64,000 bases of DNA. It comes from Rhizobacter terrae (GTDB lineage Bacteria; Pseudomonadota; Gammaproteobacteria; Burkholderiales; Burkholderiaceae_C). Shown here piece by piece: positions 53,393 through 63,537 of this stretch. Numbering within the stretch: position 1 is the stretch's first letter; every line of letters begins with the position of its first letter. The DNA is taken from NCBI RefSeq assembly GCF_003852895.1, contig NZ_QUSW01000008.1, forward strand, positions 186,001-250,000. The letters run 5' to 3'. The position numbers were made by a program, and so were the translations under genes. The notes under the pieces were generated by a model that saw nothing but the letters and a program-made list of their open reading frames with translations, was not told where the DNA came from and made no database searches.

Positions 53393-55393
53393 TCACTTCG
53401 CAGGGCCGCGCAGCGACTGCTCCAGGAACTTTTCCACGCGGCGGTAGTAGTCCGCGCGGTCTTCGGCCAGCATCAGGCCATGGCCTTCTTCCTTGTAGTC
53501 GACCTTTTCGATCGCCACCCCGGCCTTCCTGGCCGCGTCAAAGAACTCCTTGGCATGGGCGTACGGGACGCGCCGGTCCAGCCAGCCATGGGCCAGCAGC
53601 ACCGGCACCTTGATTTCCGCCGCGCGTTGGAGCGGCGAAATGGTCGGGAGCAGGGCTGAGTCCTTGACCGGATCGCCGATGAGCACCGGCATGGAGTACT
53701 TTTTGGCGGACTCGGAGGCGTCGCTCTCGATGAGTTCGTACAGGAGCTGGATGTCGGTGACCCCGGCCAGGCTGATCGCGCACTGGTACACGCCCGGATG
53801 CACGATGGGTCCCATCAGCGCGGCGTAGCCACCATAGCTGGCGCCCATGATGCAGACCTTCGACGCGTCGACCAGGCCTTCGGCGGCAGCCCATTGCACG
53901 GCATCGGCGAGGTCGTTCTGCATCGCCTGGCCCCATTGCTTCCAGCCAGCCCGGAAGAGCTGGCGCCCGTAGCCAGTGCTGCCGCGGAACTCCGGCTCGA
54001 TGACCCGGTAGCCGCGCGAGGCCAGGAACTGCGCCTGTTCGTGCCAGCCCAGGCTGGTGCCGCGCAGGAAGGGGCCGCCATGCACGAGCAGGACGGCAGG
54101 CAGCGGCTGCTTGGCCGTCGCGTCGGACGGATGGGTGACGTAGACGGGCACTTCCAGCCCATCGCGTGCCTTGAAGCGATGGAAGGTGCGTCGGCCCTGT
54201 GTCTCCTCCTTGATCCAGGGCCGGGAGGCGCCGATGGGTTGCAGCGAATTCTTCTCTCGGTCGAAGAGCAGGAATTCGCCCGGCTGGCGATCGCTCGCTG
54301 AATGGACCACCAGGAAACGGGCAGACTCGCAGCGCCCGCAGAGGATGTGGTTGGAGCGCTGCGGCAAGGTGGCGTCCAGGGCGCGCTGGATGCGCTGCAG
54401 CCCGCTGTCGAACCAGTAGCTCATCGGCCGGTCAGCGGTGAAGTACATCCCCACGAGGTTCTGGGTCTGGCTGTCCAGCTTCAGCCCGGGATTCAGGTCG
54501 AATCCATTGATGGCCAGGACAGGATCGGGATCGATCTTGCCGGTGGCTGGATCGAGCGTGAACAGTCCGGTCCTGTCATCCTTGGCGATCGCCGCGACCA
54601 GCAGCTTGCCGTCCTTGGTGACGAGTTCCGGCTCGAAGCCGCTGTTCAGCGGGTCGAAGTCGGCCAGTTCGCGCCAGCCCTTTTCCTGGCCGTCCCGCCA
54701 GAAGACCTTGGCGCGTCCGTCCTTGTGGCTGACGATGACGCGCGGTTCACGTGCCGCGTCCAGCATCCACCGCCTCGCGCCCTCGGGCATGCCCAGGGCC
54801 AGCGATTGCAGCCGGCCGGTCGTCGTGCTCAGCCGGGCCAGCTGGAACTCCTTGATGTCGCCCACGTGGTCCTTCACCAGCTTAAAGACGAAGACATCGC
54901 CGCTGCCGTCATCGGTGGCCGAATGGAGGAACCAGCCGAAGGGCAGGACGTGCGACTGGATGCCCGATCCAGCCGACCCGGTCGAACGCTGCCAGGCGAT
55001 GAGTTGGCGAGGCGCGCTGCCATCGTGGTTGACGGCGAAGGTGCCGGCGCCGCCCTCGCGGATTTGCACACCTTCCTGGGACGCGTCGTACACCAGCCGG
55101 TCATCGCTGACCCACCGCACCAAGTTGACGTTCGCGTTGTCGTATGACGCCACCACGCGCGCCGCGCCGATGGGGTCCAGGTCCATCACCGCCAGCCGCC
55201 GGTAGCCTTCCGGTCCGAACATGATGATCGCCAGTCGCTTGCCGGACGGCGAGGGGACGACGGAATCGATGGCCGGCTTGCGGGCAAAGACCTCGGCCGG
55301 GATCGGTTCGGCCCGCGCGGCCCCGGCCCCGAGGGCAAGCATGAGGACGGCCGCAGCCGCCATCCAGGCACGGTGGCGCCAAAAGGTTGTCAT
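53393..55393 (-). CDS. S9-family prolyl oligopeptidase, exported
   Basis: This 666-residue serine peptidase has a signal peptide ([20 protein letters not shown]), a seven-bladed beta-propeller (about 35-390) and an alpha/beta-hydrolase domain (about 400-666) with the triad S519 (GASYGG), D606 (HGWLDRR) and H638 (EEGHG). It probably digests peptides in the periplasm or outside. AAGGAGGA precedes the ATG at 55393. The strand is the same as kup (88-bp gap) but the promoter is not shown. Confidence 0.9.
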   Translation of the reverse strand: MTTFWRHRAWMAAAAVLMLALGAGAARAEPIPAEVFARKPAIDSVVPSPSGKRLAIIMFGPEGYRRLAVMDLDPIGAARVVASYDNANVNLVRWVSDDRLVYDASQEGVQIREGGAGTFAVNHDGSAPRQLIAWQRSTGSAGSGIQSHVLPFGWFLHSATDDGSGDVFVFKLVKDHVGDIKEFQLARLSTTTGRLQSLALGMPEGARRWMLDAAREPRVIVSHKDGRAKVFWRDGQEKGWRELADFDPLNSGFEPELVTKDGKLLVAAIAKDDRTGLFTLDPATGKIDPDPVLAINGFDLNPGLKLDSQTQNLVGMYFTADRPMSYWFDSGLQRIQRALDATLPQRSNHILCGRCESARFLVVHSASDRQPGEFLLFDREKNSLQPIGASRPWIKEETQGRRTFHRFKARDGLEVPVYVTHPSDATAKQPLPAVLLVHGGPFLRGTSLGWHEQAQFLASRGYRVIEPEFRGSTGYGRQLFRAGWKQWGQAMQNDLADAVQWAAAEGLVDASKVCIMGASYGGYAALMGPIVHPGVYQCAISLAGVTDIQLLYELIESDASESAKKYSMPVLIGDPVKDSALLPTISPLQRAAEIKVPVLLAHGWLDRRVPYAHAKEFFDAARKAGVAIEKVDYKEEGHGLMLAEDRADYYRRVEKFLEQSLRGPAK

Positions 55394-55461
55394 GAAGCGA
55401 TCCTCCTTGATGTTCTTTGGCTGCTGCGCCTTCAAGACACGCATGCGCCACGGGCCGATTT

Positions 55462-56148
55462 TTATTCGATCGCGAGCCGGTAGCCCACCCCCGTTTCGGT
55501 GAGAAGGTGCCGCGGCTCGGCCGGATCGGCTTCGATCTTCGCCCGCAGCTGCCCCATGTACAGCCGCAGATAGTGCGTGTGCTCGGTGAATTCCGCGCCC
55601 CACACGTCGGCCAGCAGTTGCCGGTGGGTGACCACCCGGCCCGCGCTTCGCACCAGCCGGGCCAGCAGGTTGTACTCGGTGGGGGTGAGGTGGATGGCCT
55701 GTCCCGCCACGGTCACGCTGCGTGTGCCCAGGTCGACGTGCAGGTCGTCCAGCGTGTGCTCGGTGAGCGCCGGAGCCAGCGCGGTGCCTCGATGCCTGAG
55801 GGCCACGCGGATGCGCGCCAGCAGCTCGCCCACGCTGAAAGGCTTGGTGAGGTAGTCGTCCGCACCTTCGTCCAGCACCTGGATCTTCTGCGCTTCCTGG
55901 TGCCGGGCCGACACGATGAGAATGGGCACGGCGCTGCTGCGGCGGATGTCGCGCACCAGTTCGGCGCCGTCGCCGTCGGGCAGGCCCAGGTCGAGGATGA
56001 CGAGGTCGGGCGGGGCGTTATGCCACAGCGCCCGCGCTTCGCTGAGGGTCACGGCAGTCTGCACCTCGAAGCCTTCGACGCCGAGCGAGGACTGCATCAG
56101 CGTGCGGATCTCGCGGTCGTCTTCGACCACCAGGGCGCGCAGGCTCAC
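55462..56148 (-). CDS. kdpE: KdpE-like response regulator
   Basis: This 228-residue OmpR-type regulator has a receiver domain (phospho-acceptor in VILDLGLPDGDG) and a winged-helix DNA-binding domain (about 130-225). It resembles KdpE, the activator of potassium uptake genes. Its start overlaps the stop of the kinase gene by 4 bp (ATGA). No kdpFABC operon is in the window, so targets may be elsewhere or other, for example kup. Confidence 0.85.
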   Translation of the reverse strand: MSLRALVVEDDREIRTLMQSSLGVEGFEVQTAVTLSEARALWHNAPPDLVILDLGLPDGDGAELVRDIRRSSAVPILIVSARHQEAQKIQVLDEGADDYLTKPFSVGELLARIRVALRHRGTALAPALTEHTLDDLHVDLGTRSVTVAGQAIHLTPTEYNLLARLVRSAGRVVTHRQLLADVWGAEFTEHTHYLRLYMGQLRAKIEADPAEPRHLLTETGVGYRLAIE

Positions 56149-57644
56149 TGGGTGACCTCCGGCGCCGCCGCCGACGCGGGCTGTTGTGCTTCCATCGGCA
56201 GTTCAAGCCGGAAGCTGCTGCCACCGCCGCTGCGCCGCCGTGCGGCCAGCGTGCCGCCATGCGCCAGCGCGATGGCGCGGCACACGGCCAGGCCCAGGCC
56301 GGCGCCTCGCAGGCCGCTCTCGCGCTCATGGCGTCCACGCACGAAGGGTTCGAAGAGCTGCCCGTCTTCGTCCACCCCCGCGCCGCGGTCCTTCACCGTC
56401 ACCGTGACCCGCTGGCCGTCCAGCTGCACGATGAGATCCACCGGGCCCTCGGTGTACTTGAGCGCGTTGTCCAGCAGATTGGTGAGGAGTTGCGCGATCA
56501 GCACCGGGTCCACCTTCACCAGCGGCAGGTCACGCGGCACGCGAGACTTGATGCGGCGGGTGGTGTCACGCTGCCGCAGCCGCGCGAGCACCGAGCCGAC
56601 GATCTCCTCCATCGACTCCCAGTCGCGCCTCAGTTGCAGCGACTCGCCCGACAAGCGCACGAGCTGCAAGGTGTTCTCGGTGACGGTGGACAGGTACTCC
56701 GCCTCGCCCTCGATGCTGCCCAGCAGCCGCGTCTTCTCGCTGTCGGTGAGCCGTTCGCTTTGCGACTGCAGTGACGAAGCGGCGCCGACGATGGCCGCCA
56801 GCGGCGTGCGGAAGTCGTGCGAGATGGCGGCGAGCAGGGTGCGCTGCGTCTCATGCCGCTCGACCGCCTGCTGCGCCTCGCGCATCTGTGCAGACAGGCG
56901 GATGCGCCACAGCGCCTGCGCCATCAGGCTGCACAGGGCCTGCGCGTGCATGCGGGCATCGGCGTCCGGTCCGTGGGCGGGGCGCACGCTCGCCGCGCCG
57001 AAGACATGCCCCTTGTCGCCCAGCGGCACGTACCAGGCATCCAGCCCCGGCCAGCGCGCCGTGCCGGGTCCGATCAGCGCGGCTTCCTTCACGCAGCAGC
57101 GCAGGCCGTCGATCTCGGGCGTGCGGAGCACGCAGGCATCAAGCTCGTGGACCAGCGTCACCTGTACCGGGCCGCGGAAGGCTCGTTCCAGTTCGGCCTG
57201 GCCGAGCGAGCGCACGGCGTCCTCGTCCTTCGCTTCGTTCAGCTCGTGAGCCAGCCGCTGCAGTTGCCGAGCCCTGCGCTCCGACAGTCGTGCCGCCTCT
57301 GATTCCGCCCGCAGCGAGGCCGCGAGCTGGTTCACCACCAGCCCGACGCCCAGCATGATGAGCAGGCCGATGAAGTGTTCGCGGTGTTCCACCGCCAGCG
57401 TGTAGCGCGGCGGCACGAAGAAGAAGTTGAAGGCCGTGACGGATGCCACGGCGCAGGCGATGGCGCTGATCCGGTCCAGCCGGTACGACGCCAGCACCAC
57501 GGCCGCCAGGTAGATCATGGCCTGGCTGGTCTGGGAGATCTCGTTGTCCAGTAGCCGGGCCAGCAAGGTGGCCACCGCCACCAGGGCGAAGGCCGCGATG
57601 CCGGCGCGCCAGCGCGCAGCGGATTCCTCGGCGGAATGGTTCAT
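56145..57644 (-). CDS. kdpD: KdpD-like sensor kinase without N-terminal sensor domain
   Basis: This 499-residue kinase covers only the C-terminal half of KdpD (usually about 900 residues): four transmembrane helices (DUF4118, about 15-110), a GAF-like part (about 140-250), HisKA (ISHDFRTPLAAIVGAASS) and HATPase. The N-terminal KdpD and universal-stress domains that read cytosolic signals are missing, and the upstream sequence does not encode them. It and the KdpE-like gene form a coupled operon. The kinase part is intact, so this is a different sensor rather than a broken KdpD. Confidence 0.88.
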   Translation of the reverse strand: MNHSAEESAARWRAGIAAFALVAVATLLARLLDNEISQTSQAMIYLAAVVLASYRLDRISAIACAVASVTAFNFFFVPPRYTLAVEHREHFIGLLIMLGVGLVVNQLAASLRAESEAARLSERRARQLQRLAHELNEAKDEDAVRSLGQAELERAFRGPVQVTLVHELDACVLRTPEIDGLRCCVKEAALIGPGTARWPGLDAWYVPLGDKGHVFGAASVRPAHGPDADARMHAQALCSLMAQALWRIRLSAQMREAQQAVERHETQRTLLAAISHDFRTPLAAIVGAASSLQSQSERLTDSEKTRLLGSIEGEAEYLSTVTENTLQLVRLSGESLQLRRDWESMEEIVGSVLARLRQRDTTRRIKSRVPRDLPLVKVDPVLIAQLLTNLLDNALKYTEGPVDLIVQLDGQRVTVTVKDRGAGVDEDGQLFEPFVRGRHERESGLRGAGLGLAVCRAIALAHGGTLAARRRSGGGSSFRLELPMEAQQPASAAAPEVTQ

Positions 57645-57792
57645 CCGGCAAGCGTAGCAGCGCCCGGGTAAGGATTGCGTATGGGGGCGCGGCACCAACT
57701 GCGTCACGAATTCGAAAGTTCGTTGCGCGCTATCCGCCCGCGCCCGGCGCTAACCCTTCTACAGTGGCTTTCCTCTGCGTCGATACCAAACA

Positions 57793-58335
57793 ATGGCTGC
57801 CAGCATCGAGCATCAACTGCGACAGGTCGGGACGCAATTCGCGGACGGCAAGATCGACCACCCGACGGCCAGGATGCGCATCGTGTCGGCCATCCAGGGG
57901 CATTTCCGCTGCTCGCGGGTGTCGTACTGGTACCTCTATGGCGAACCCGGCGACCGGGTGCTGGAGTGCGTGGTGAGCAGTGGCGTCGAAGCCGACACGC
58001 ATGCGCCGGGCCAGCGCTTCCTCGAGTCGGCGGCGCCGGACTACATCCAGGCGCTGATCGGCGCGCGAATGTACGTCTGCGAAGACACGCTCACGGACCC
58101 CAACTTCGCATCGCTGCGCGAGCGCTACCTCAAGCCCAACGCCAGCCGCGCCTTGCTGGATGCAGCCTTGTCGGCCAACGGCAAGATGATCGGTGTCCTG
58201 TGCCTGGAGCAGGTGGGCGGGCCGCGCAAGTGGACGCGACCGGAAGTGATGGCTGCGCTGCGCATCGCCACGGGCATCTCCATGTTCGTCGCGCGCTTCA
58301 ATGCGCAGTCGGTCCAGGTCGCGGCGGTCCAATAG
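57793..58335 (+). CDS. Stand-alone GAF-domain protein
   Basis: This 180-residue protein is almost all one GAF domain (about 15-165; VSYWYLYGEPGDRVLE, MIGVLCLEQVGGPRKWT). GAF domains bind small ligands such as cyclic nucleotides or haem. It is divergent from the KdpDE-like operon, 148 bp apart, and converges on the aldehyde dehydrogenase. Output is unknown. It may feed into the nearby kinases. Confidence 0.85.
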   Translation: MAASIEHQLRQVGTQFADGKIDHPTARMRIVSAIQGHFRCSRVSYWYLYGEPGDRVLECVVSSGVEADTHAPGQRFLESAAPDYIQALIGARMYVCEDTLTDPNFASLRERYLKPNASRALLDAALSANGKMIGVLCLEQVGGPRKWTRPEVMAALRIATGISMFVARFNAQSVQVAAVQ

Positions 58336-58348
58336 TCCGCAGCCGGCC

Positions 58349-59839
58349 TCACTCGTCGATCCGGATCCAGGTCGTCTTCAGCTCGGTGTACTTGTCGAAG
58401 GCGTGCAGCGACTTGTCGCGCCCGTTGCCGCTTTGCTTGTAGCCGCCGAAGGGCACGGTGATGTCGTCCTCATCGTACTGGTTCACGTGCACCATGCCCG
58501 CGCGAAGCGAACGGGCCACGCGGTGGGCGCGGTTGATGTTGTCGCTCCACACGCTGGCCTCCAGCCCATAGCTGCTGTCGTTGGCCAGGCGCACGGCTTC
58601 TTCCTCGGTCTTGAAGCGCAGGATGGACATCACCGGGCCGAAGATCTCTTCACGCGCAATCTTCATGTCGTTGCGCACGCCGTCGAACACCGTGGGCTCG
58701 ACGAAGTAGCCGCCGGTCTCGGCCATCACGCGCTTGCCGCCGGCCACCAGCCTCGCGCCTTCGGCATGGCCGGCGTCGATGTAGCCGAGCACGGCGCGCA
58801 GCTGGATGTCGTCCACGATCGCACCCATCTCGGCGCTGCCCGACAGCGGGTCGCCTGGCCGGTACTTGGGCGTTTCGTTCTTCACGATGGCGACGAACTC
58901 GTCGGCGATGCGCTCATGCACGAACACACGTGACGGTGCATTGCAGCTCTCGCCCTGGTTGAAGAACATGCTGCCGGCCACCGTCTTCGCGGCGCGCTGC
59001 ACGTCAGCGAAGTCGTCGAACACCACGAAGGCCGACTTGCCGCCCAGCTCGTTGTAGACACGCTTCAGGTTGCTGCGGCCGGCGTACTCCAGCATGCGGC
59101 GGCCCGTGCGGGTGGAGCCGGTGAAGCCGATGGCGTCCACGTCCATGTGCAATGCGAGCGCCTCGCCGGCTTCCGCACCGTGGCCCGGCACGACGTTGAA
59201 CACGCCATCAGGCAGGCCGGCCTCGATGGCGATTTCGGCCAGTCGCAGCGCCGTCAGCGGCGACTTCTCGCTGGGCTTGAGCACCACGCTGTTGCCGGTG
59301 GCCAGCGCAGGGCCCAGCTTCCAGGCGGCCATGATCATCGGGTAGTTCCATGGCACCACCGCGCCGATCACGCCCATGGGCTCGCGGGTGATGAGCGCCA
59401 GGCCCGAGCGCGCGGTGGGCGCGATCTCGTCGTACACCTTGTCGATGGCTTCGCCGTACCAGGCGATGGTGCGGGCCGCGGCGGCCACGTCCACGTTCAG
59501 GCTGTACTGGACGGGCTTGCCCATGTCCAGGGTCTCGAGCAGCGCGAGTTCTTCCTTGGCGGCGAGGATCTTCTCAGCGAAGCGCTGCAGGATCTTCTTG
59601 CGCTGTGCCGGCGGCTTGTGGGCCCAGCGGCCATCGTCGAAGGCCGCGCGTGCGCAGGCGACGGCGGCGTCGATGTCCTCGGCGCGGCCTCGCGCGACGG
59701 GGCCCAGCACGCGGCCGTCCAGGGGCGAGATGCAGTCGAAGGTCTCGCCGCTCTTGGCGGCGACACGCTGGCCGGCGATGAAGGCGCGCCCGTCGATGCG
59801 CAGGTCAGCGGCGCGCGCGCGCCAGTCGATGTTTGCCAT
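58349..59839 (-). CDS. puuC: Gamma-glutamyl-gamma-aminobutyraldehyde dehydrogenase-like enzyme
   Basis: This 496-residue NAD(P)-dependent aldehyde dehydrogenase has the catalytic cysteine C299 (NQGESCNAP) and the general base E264 (NELGGKSA), with WNYPMIMAAWKLGPALATGN for cofactor binding. The context with PuuA- and PuuD-like genes suggests oxidation of gamma-glutamyl-aminobutyraldehyde or 4-aminobutyraldehyde in putrescine breakdown. It is the last gene of the leftward cluster and has a 12-bp gap from the aminotransferase. Length is typical. Confidence 0.88.
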   Translation of the reverse strand: MANIDWRARAADLRIDGRAFIAGQRVAAKSGETFDCISPLDGRVLGPVARGRAEDIDAAVACARAAFDDGRWAHKPPAQRKKILQRFAEKILAAKEELALLETLDMGKPVQYSLNVDVAAAARTIAWYGEAIDKVYDEIAPTARSGLALITREPMGVIGAVVPWNYPMIMAAWKLGPALATGNSVVLKPSEKSPLTALRLAEIAIEAGLPDGVFNVVPGHGAEAGEALALHMDVDAIGFTGSTRTGRRMLEYAGRSNLKRVYNELGGKSAFVVFDDFADVQRAAKTVAGSMFFNQGESCNAPSRVFVHERIADEFVAIVKNETPKYRPGDPLSGSAEMGAIVDDIQLRAVLGYIDAGHAEGARLVAGGKRVMAETGGYFVEPTVFDGVRNDMKIAREEIFGPVMSILRFKTEEEAVRLANDSSYGLEASVWSDNINRAHRVARSLRAGMVHVNQYDEDDITVPFGGYKQSGNGRDKSLHAFDKYTELKTTWIRIDE

Positions 59840-59851
59840 GTGTGTTGTCCT

Positions 59852-61237
59852 TCACAGCCAGCCGCGATGCTTCAGATCCGCCAGCGTCAAATCGAGGCAT
59901 TGGTGGATCAGCCCAATCATCTCGTCCACCTGCGCGAGCGTCATCACCAACGGCGGCGCGACGATCATGCGGTCACCCACGGCGCGCATGATGAGGCCAT
60001 TGCCGAAGCAATGCCCGCGGCACACCATGCCCACTTCGAGCGACGAGTCGAACACCGTGCGGGACGCCTTGTCCTTGACGAGTTGCACCGCGCCCATCAT
60101 TCCGCAGGTCTGCGTTTCACCGACCAGCGGATGCTCGTTCAGTTCGGCGAAGCGCTTTGCGAGGTACGGCCCGAGTTCGTTGCGCACGCGCTCGACCACG
60201 CCTTCGCGCTGGATGAAGCGGATGTTCGCCAGCGCCACCGCACACGCCACCGGATGCCCGCTGTAGGTGTAGCCGTGGTTGAACTCGCCGCCCTGGTCCA
60301 CCAGCACCCTGGCCACGCGTTCGCCGACCATCACGCCCCCGAGCGGGATATAGCCTGACGTGACGCCTTTGGCGAAGGTCATCAGGTCCGGCCTGAAGCC
60401 GAAGGTCTCGCAGCCGAACCATTGCCCCGTGCGGCCGAAGCCGCAAATCACTTCATCGGACACCAGCAGCACGCCGTGCTTGTCGCAGATGCGCTGGATC
60501 TCGGGCCAGTACGAGGCGGGCGGCACGATCACACCGCCCGCGCCCTGCACAGGCTCGCCGATGAAGGCGGCTACCTTGTCGGCGCCGATCTCGGTGATCT
60601 TCCTGTCCAGCCACGAGGCAGCTTCAAGCCCGAAGTCCTCGAAACTCCTGGACTGCCGTCCGTGCTCGAAGAAGAAGGGCTGCTCGATGTGCACGATGTC
60701 CGGAATCACGCCGCCTTGCGCGTGGATGCCGCTCATGCCGCCCAACGATCCGCCCGCCAGCGTCGAGCCGTGGTACGCGTTGTTGCGGCTGATGATGACC
60801 TTGCGCTGCGGCTGCCCCAGCACGTCCCAGTAGCGCCGCACCATGCGCACGATGGTGTCGTTGCCTTCGGAGCCTGAGCCCGCGAAGAACACATGCTGGA
60901 ACTGTGGCGGCGTCACCTCGGCCAGCAGCTCCGACAGCTCGATCGCCGGCGGCGTGGTGGTCTGGAAGAAGGAGTTGTAGAAGGGCAGGGTCTTGAGTTG
61001 CGTGGTGGCGGCATCGATCAGATCCTGCTGTCCGTAGCCCACGTTCACGCACCACAGGCCGGACATGCCGTCGAGGATCTTCTGGCCTTCACTGTCCCAG
61101 AGGTAGATGTTGTCGCCACGCGTGATCACGCGCGTGCCCTTGGCCGCCAATGACTTGAAGTCAGTGAACGGATGCAGGTAGTGCGCCGCATCGGCCGCCT
61201 GCCACTCGCGGGTGCTTCGTTGTGTCGTTGTTGTCAT
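59852..61237 (-). CDS. Class III aminotransferase, putrescine/polyamine type
   Basis: This 461-residue PLP enzyme moves an omega-amino group to pyruvate or 2-oxoglutarate. FAGSGSEGNDTIVRMVRRYW, EPVQGAGGVIVPP, SDEVICGFGRTG and FAKGVTSGYIPLGG (PLP lysine in AKG) are the class III motifs; the SpuC-like pattern suggests putrescine or cadaverine as substrate with pyruvate as acceptor. It lies 10 bp downstream of the PuuA-type gene. Confidence 0.88.
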   Translation of the reverse strand: MTTTTQRSTREWQAADAAHYLHPFTDFKSLAAKGTRVITRGDNIYLWDSEGQKILDGMSGLWCVNVGYGQQDLIDAATTQLKTLPFYNSFFQTTTPPAIELSELLAEVTPPQFQHVFFAGSGSEGNDTIVRMVRRYWDVLGQPQRKVIISRNNAYHGSTLAGGSLGGMSGIHAQGGVIPDIVHIEQPFFFEHGRQSRSFEDFGLEAASWLDRKITEIGADKVAAFIGEPVQGAGGVIVPPASYWPEIQRICDKHGVLLVSDEVICGFGRTGQWFGCETFGFRPDLMTFAKGVTSGYIPLGGVMVGERVARVLVDQGGEFNHGYTYSGHPVACAVALANIRFIQREGVVERVRNELGPYLAKRFAELNEHPLVGETQTCGMMGAVQLVKDKASRTVFDSSLEVGMVCRGHCFGNGLIMRAVGDRMIVAPPLVMTLAQVDEMIGLIHQCLDLTLADLKHRGWL

Positions 61238-61247
61238 TCGAATCCCT

Positions 61248-62615
61248 TCAGACGTGCAGCAGCAGGTGCTCGCGTTCCCACGGCGAGATGACCTTCATGA
61301 ACTCTTCGTACTCGATCTCCTTCACCTCGGAGTAGACGGTGACGAAGGACTTGCCCAGCACGTCATGCAGGTCCTGCTCGTCGGCCAACCAGCTCAGCGC
61401 CTCGCTCAGCGAGCGAGGCAGTTGATACTCGGACAGGTACGCGTCGCCCTTGCATTCCTCGCTCGGCTCGATCTTGTGCTTCATGCCCAGGTAGCCGCAG
61501 GCCAGCGTCACGGCCAGCGCCACGTAGGGGTTGGCATCGGCGCCGATCACGCGGTTCTCGATGCGCCGTGCATTGGGCGTGGCCACCGGCGCGCGGATGC
61601 CCACCGTGCGGTTGTCCGTGCCCCACTGGATGTTGATGGGTGCCGCCGTCGAGCGCGCGAGCCGCCGGTACGAGTTGACGTAGGGCGCGTACAAGGCCAT
61701 CGCCGCCGGCGTGTACTTCTGCAGCCCGCCGATGTACCAGTAGAACTCCTTGGACGGCGTGCCGTCTTCGTTGCTGAAGAGGTTGCGCCCCGTGGCCTTG
61801 TTGACCACGCTCTGGTGCACGTGCATCGCACTGCCCGGCTCGTTGGCCATGGGCTTGGCCATGAAGGTGGCGAACATCTCGTGGCGCATGGCCGCTTCGC
61901 GGATGGTGCGCTTGAAGAAGAACACCTCGTCGGCCAGGCCCAGCGGGTGGGCGTGGAAGAAATTGATCTCCATCTGCCCCGCGCCCACTTCGTGGATCAG
62001 CGTGTCGACGTTCAGCTCCATCTGCTCGCAGTAGGCGTAGATGTCCTCGAACAGCGGATCGAACTCGTTCACCGCGTCGATGGAATAGGCCTGGCGCGAG
62101 GTTTCCGCACGGCCGCTGCGGCCCTTGGGTGGACCCAGCGGCGTGTTCGGGTCGGTGTTGCGCTCCACGAGGTAGAACTCGAGCTCCGGCGCGACCACGG
62201 GGTCCCAGCCCTCGTCGTCGTAGAGCTGGCAGATGCGCTTGAGCACCGAGCGCGGCGCGTAGGGAATGATGTTGCCGTCGCGGTCGAAGCAGTCGTGGAT
62301 GACCTGCGCGGTCGGGTCCACCGCCCAGGGCACGATGCGCACCGTGCTCGGGTCCGGCCGCAGGTGCATGTCGCGGTCGGTGCGGTGGATGACGTCGTAG
62401 TAGGGGCCTTCCTCCGGGAACTCGCCCGTCACGCCGATGGCGACGATCGCCTCGGGCAGCCGCATGCCGCGGTCTTCAGTGAATTTCTCGCGCGGCAGGA
62501 TCTTGCCGCGTGCCACGCCGGTGAGGTCGGGCACGAGGCACTCGATCTCGGTCACGCGGCGCTCGTTGAGCCACTGCTCCAGCTCGCTGAATGTGAAGTT
62601 GTCTCGAACCACCAT
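61248..62615 (-). CDS. puuA: PuuA-type gamma-glutamylpolyamine synthetase (glutamine synthetase family)
   Basis: This 455-residue ATP-dependent ligase of the glutamine synthetase fold joins glutamate to putrescine or another polyamine. MEINFFHAHPLGLADEVFFFKR and GSAMHVHQS give the metal and ATP sites, and NRTVGIRAP and RIENRVIGADANPY the C-terminal motif. It is too short for a regulated GlnA-adenylylation-type enzyme. Gene neighbours (PuuD-, PuuC-like and aminotransferases) support polyamine use. Confidence 0.88.
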   Translation of the reverse strand: MVVRDNFTFSELEQWLNERRVTEIECLVPDLTGVARGKILPREKFTEDRGMRLPEAIVAIGVTGEFPEEGPYYDVIHRTDRDMHLRPDPSTVRIVPWAVDPTAQVIHDCFDRDGNIIPYAPRSVLKRICQLYDDEGWDPVVAPELEFYLVERNTDPNTPLGPPKGRSGRAETSRQAYSIDAVNEFDPLFEDIYAYCEQMELNVDTLIHEVGAGQMEINFFHAHPLGLADEVFFFKRTIREAAMRHEMFATFMAKPMANEPGSAMHVHQSVVNKATGRNLFSNEDGTPSKEFYWYIGGLQKYTPAAMALYAPYVNSYRRLARSTAAPINIQWGTDNRTVGIRAPVATPNARRIENRVIGADANPYVALAVTLACGYLGMKHKIEPSEECKGDAYLSEYQLPRSLSEALSWLADEQDLHDVLGKSFVTVYSEVKEIEYEEFMKVISPWEREHLLLHV

Positions 62616-62701
62616 GAGTCACCTGTCTGAGTCTGTGTCGGGCACCGGCGGCGCCAGTGCTCCCGTTTCATCGCTAGGTTGCCGCAGGGGCTGGCGCCAA
62701 C

Positions 62702-63472
62702 CTATCGGTCAGGCTCGGGCGCGGTTCGGTGACGGTCTCGGTAGGTTCGGCAAGCGTCGCCGAAGGCAGTGAACAGCTTCATGGACACCGGGTTGGTGGC
62801 CGCCTGCCACTCGGGGTGCCATTGCACGCACAGGTTGAACGCGGTGGCCTTCTCCACCGTGAAGGCTTCGACGAGTCCATCGGGCGCGCGCGCTTCCACG
62901 CGCAGGCCCGGCGCCAGGCGGTTCACGCCCTGGCCATGGACGGAATTCACGGTGATTTCCTTCGCGTCGAGCACGCGCTCCAGCAGACCGCCGGGCATGA
63001 CATCGACCGGGTGGGCCATGCCGTAGGTGACCTCGGGTGCGGCATCCTTTGCGCCGCGGTGGTCGCGCTGGCCGGGCACCTCATGCACGGCCTGGTGCAG
63101 GCTGCCACCCAGCGCCACGTTGGCTTCCTGGAAACCGCGGCAGATGGCGAAGAGCGGAATGCCGCGCTGGATCACCTGCGGAATCAGCGGCAGCGTCCAG
63201 GTGTCGCGTTCGGGGTCCAGGGGCAGGGCGGTGTCGTGCACCTCCTCGCCGAAGTGCACGGGGTGCACGTTCGAAGGCGAGCCCGTGAGCAGCACGCCGT
63301 CGGCGGCATCGAGCAGGTCGTCGATCTCATCGGCCGCGAGGGACGGCACGACCAGCGGCAGGCACCCGGCCAGCCGCACGGCTTCGACGTACTTTTTCCC
63401 GGCGACATGGAACGGGTGCTGACCGAGCACCCGGTTGCATGCGGGAATGAGGACCACAGGTTTGCGCTTCAT
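62702..63472 (-). CDS. puuD: Gamma-glutamyl-gamma-aminobutyrate hydrolase (PuuD-like)
   Basis: This 256-residue class I glutamine amidotransferase-like hydrolase cuts gamma-glutamyl-GABA to glutamate and GABA. The nucleophile is C111 (FAICRGFQEANVALGGS), and QWHPEWQ holds the histidine. No synthase domain is attached. It lies in the cluster 86 bp before the PuuA-type gene, with no terminator in between, and likely shares a transcript. Confidence 0.9.
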   Translation of the reverse strand: MKRKPVVLIPACNRVLGQHPFHVAGKKYVEAVRLAGCLPLVVPSLAADEIDDLLDAADGVLLTGSPSNVHPVHFGEEVHDTALPLDPERDTWTLPLIPQVIQRGIPLFAICRGFQEANVALGGSLHQAVHEVPGQRDHRGAKDAAPEVTYGMAHPVDVMPGGLLERVLDAKEITVNSVHGQGVNRLAPGLRVEARAPDGLVEAFTVEKATAFNLCVQWHPEWQAATNPVSMKLFTAFGDACRTYRDRHRTAPEPDR

Positions 63473-63537
63473 GATTCGTTGGCGCGCACAGAGATTTCTT
63501 TATGCCACAAACCGGGCAAGGCATGTGCCCAAGGGTT

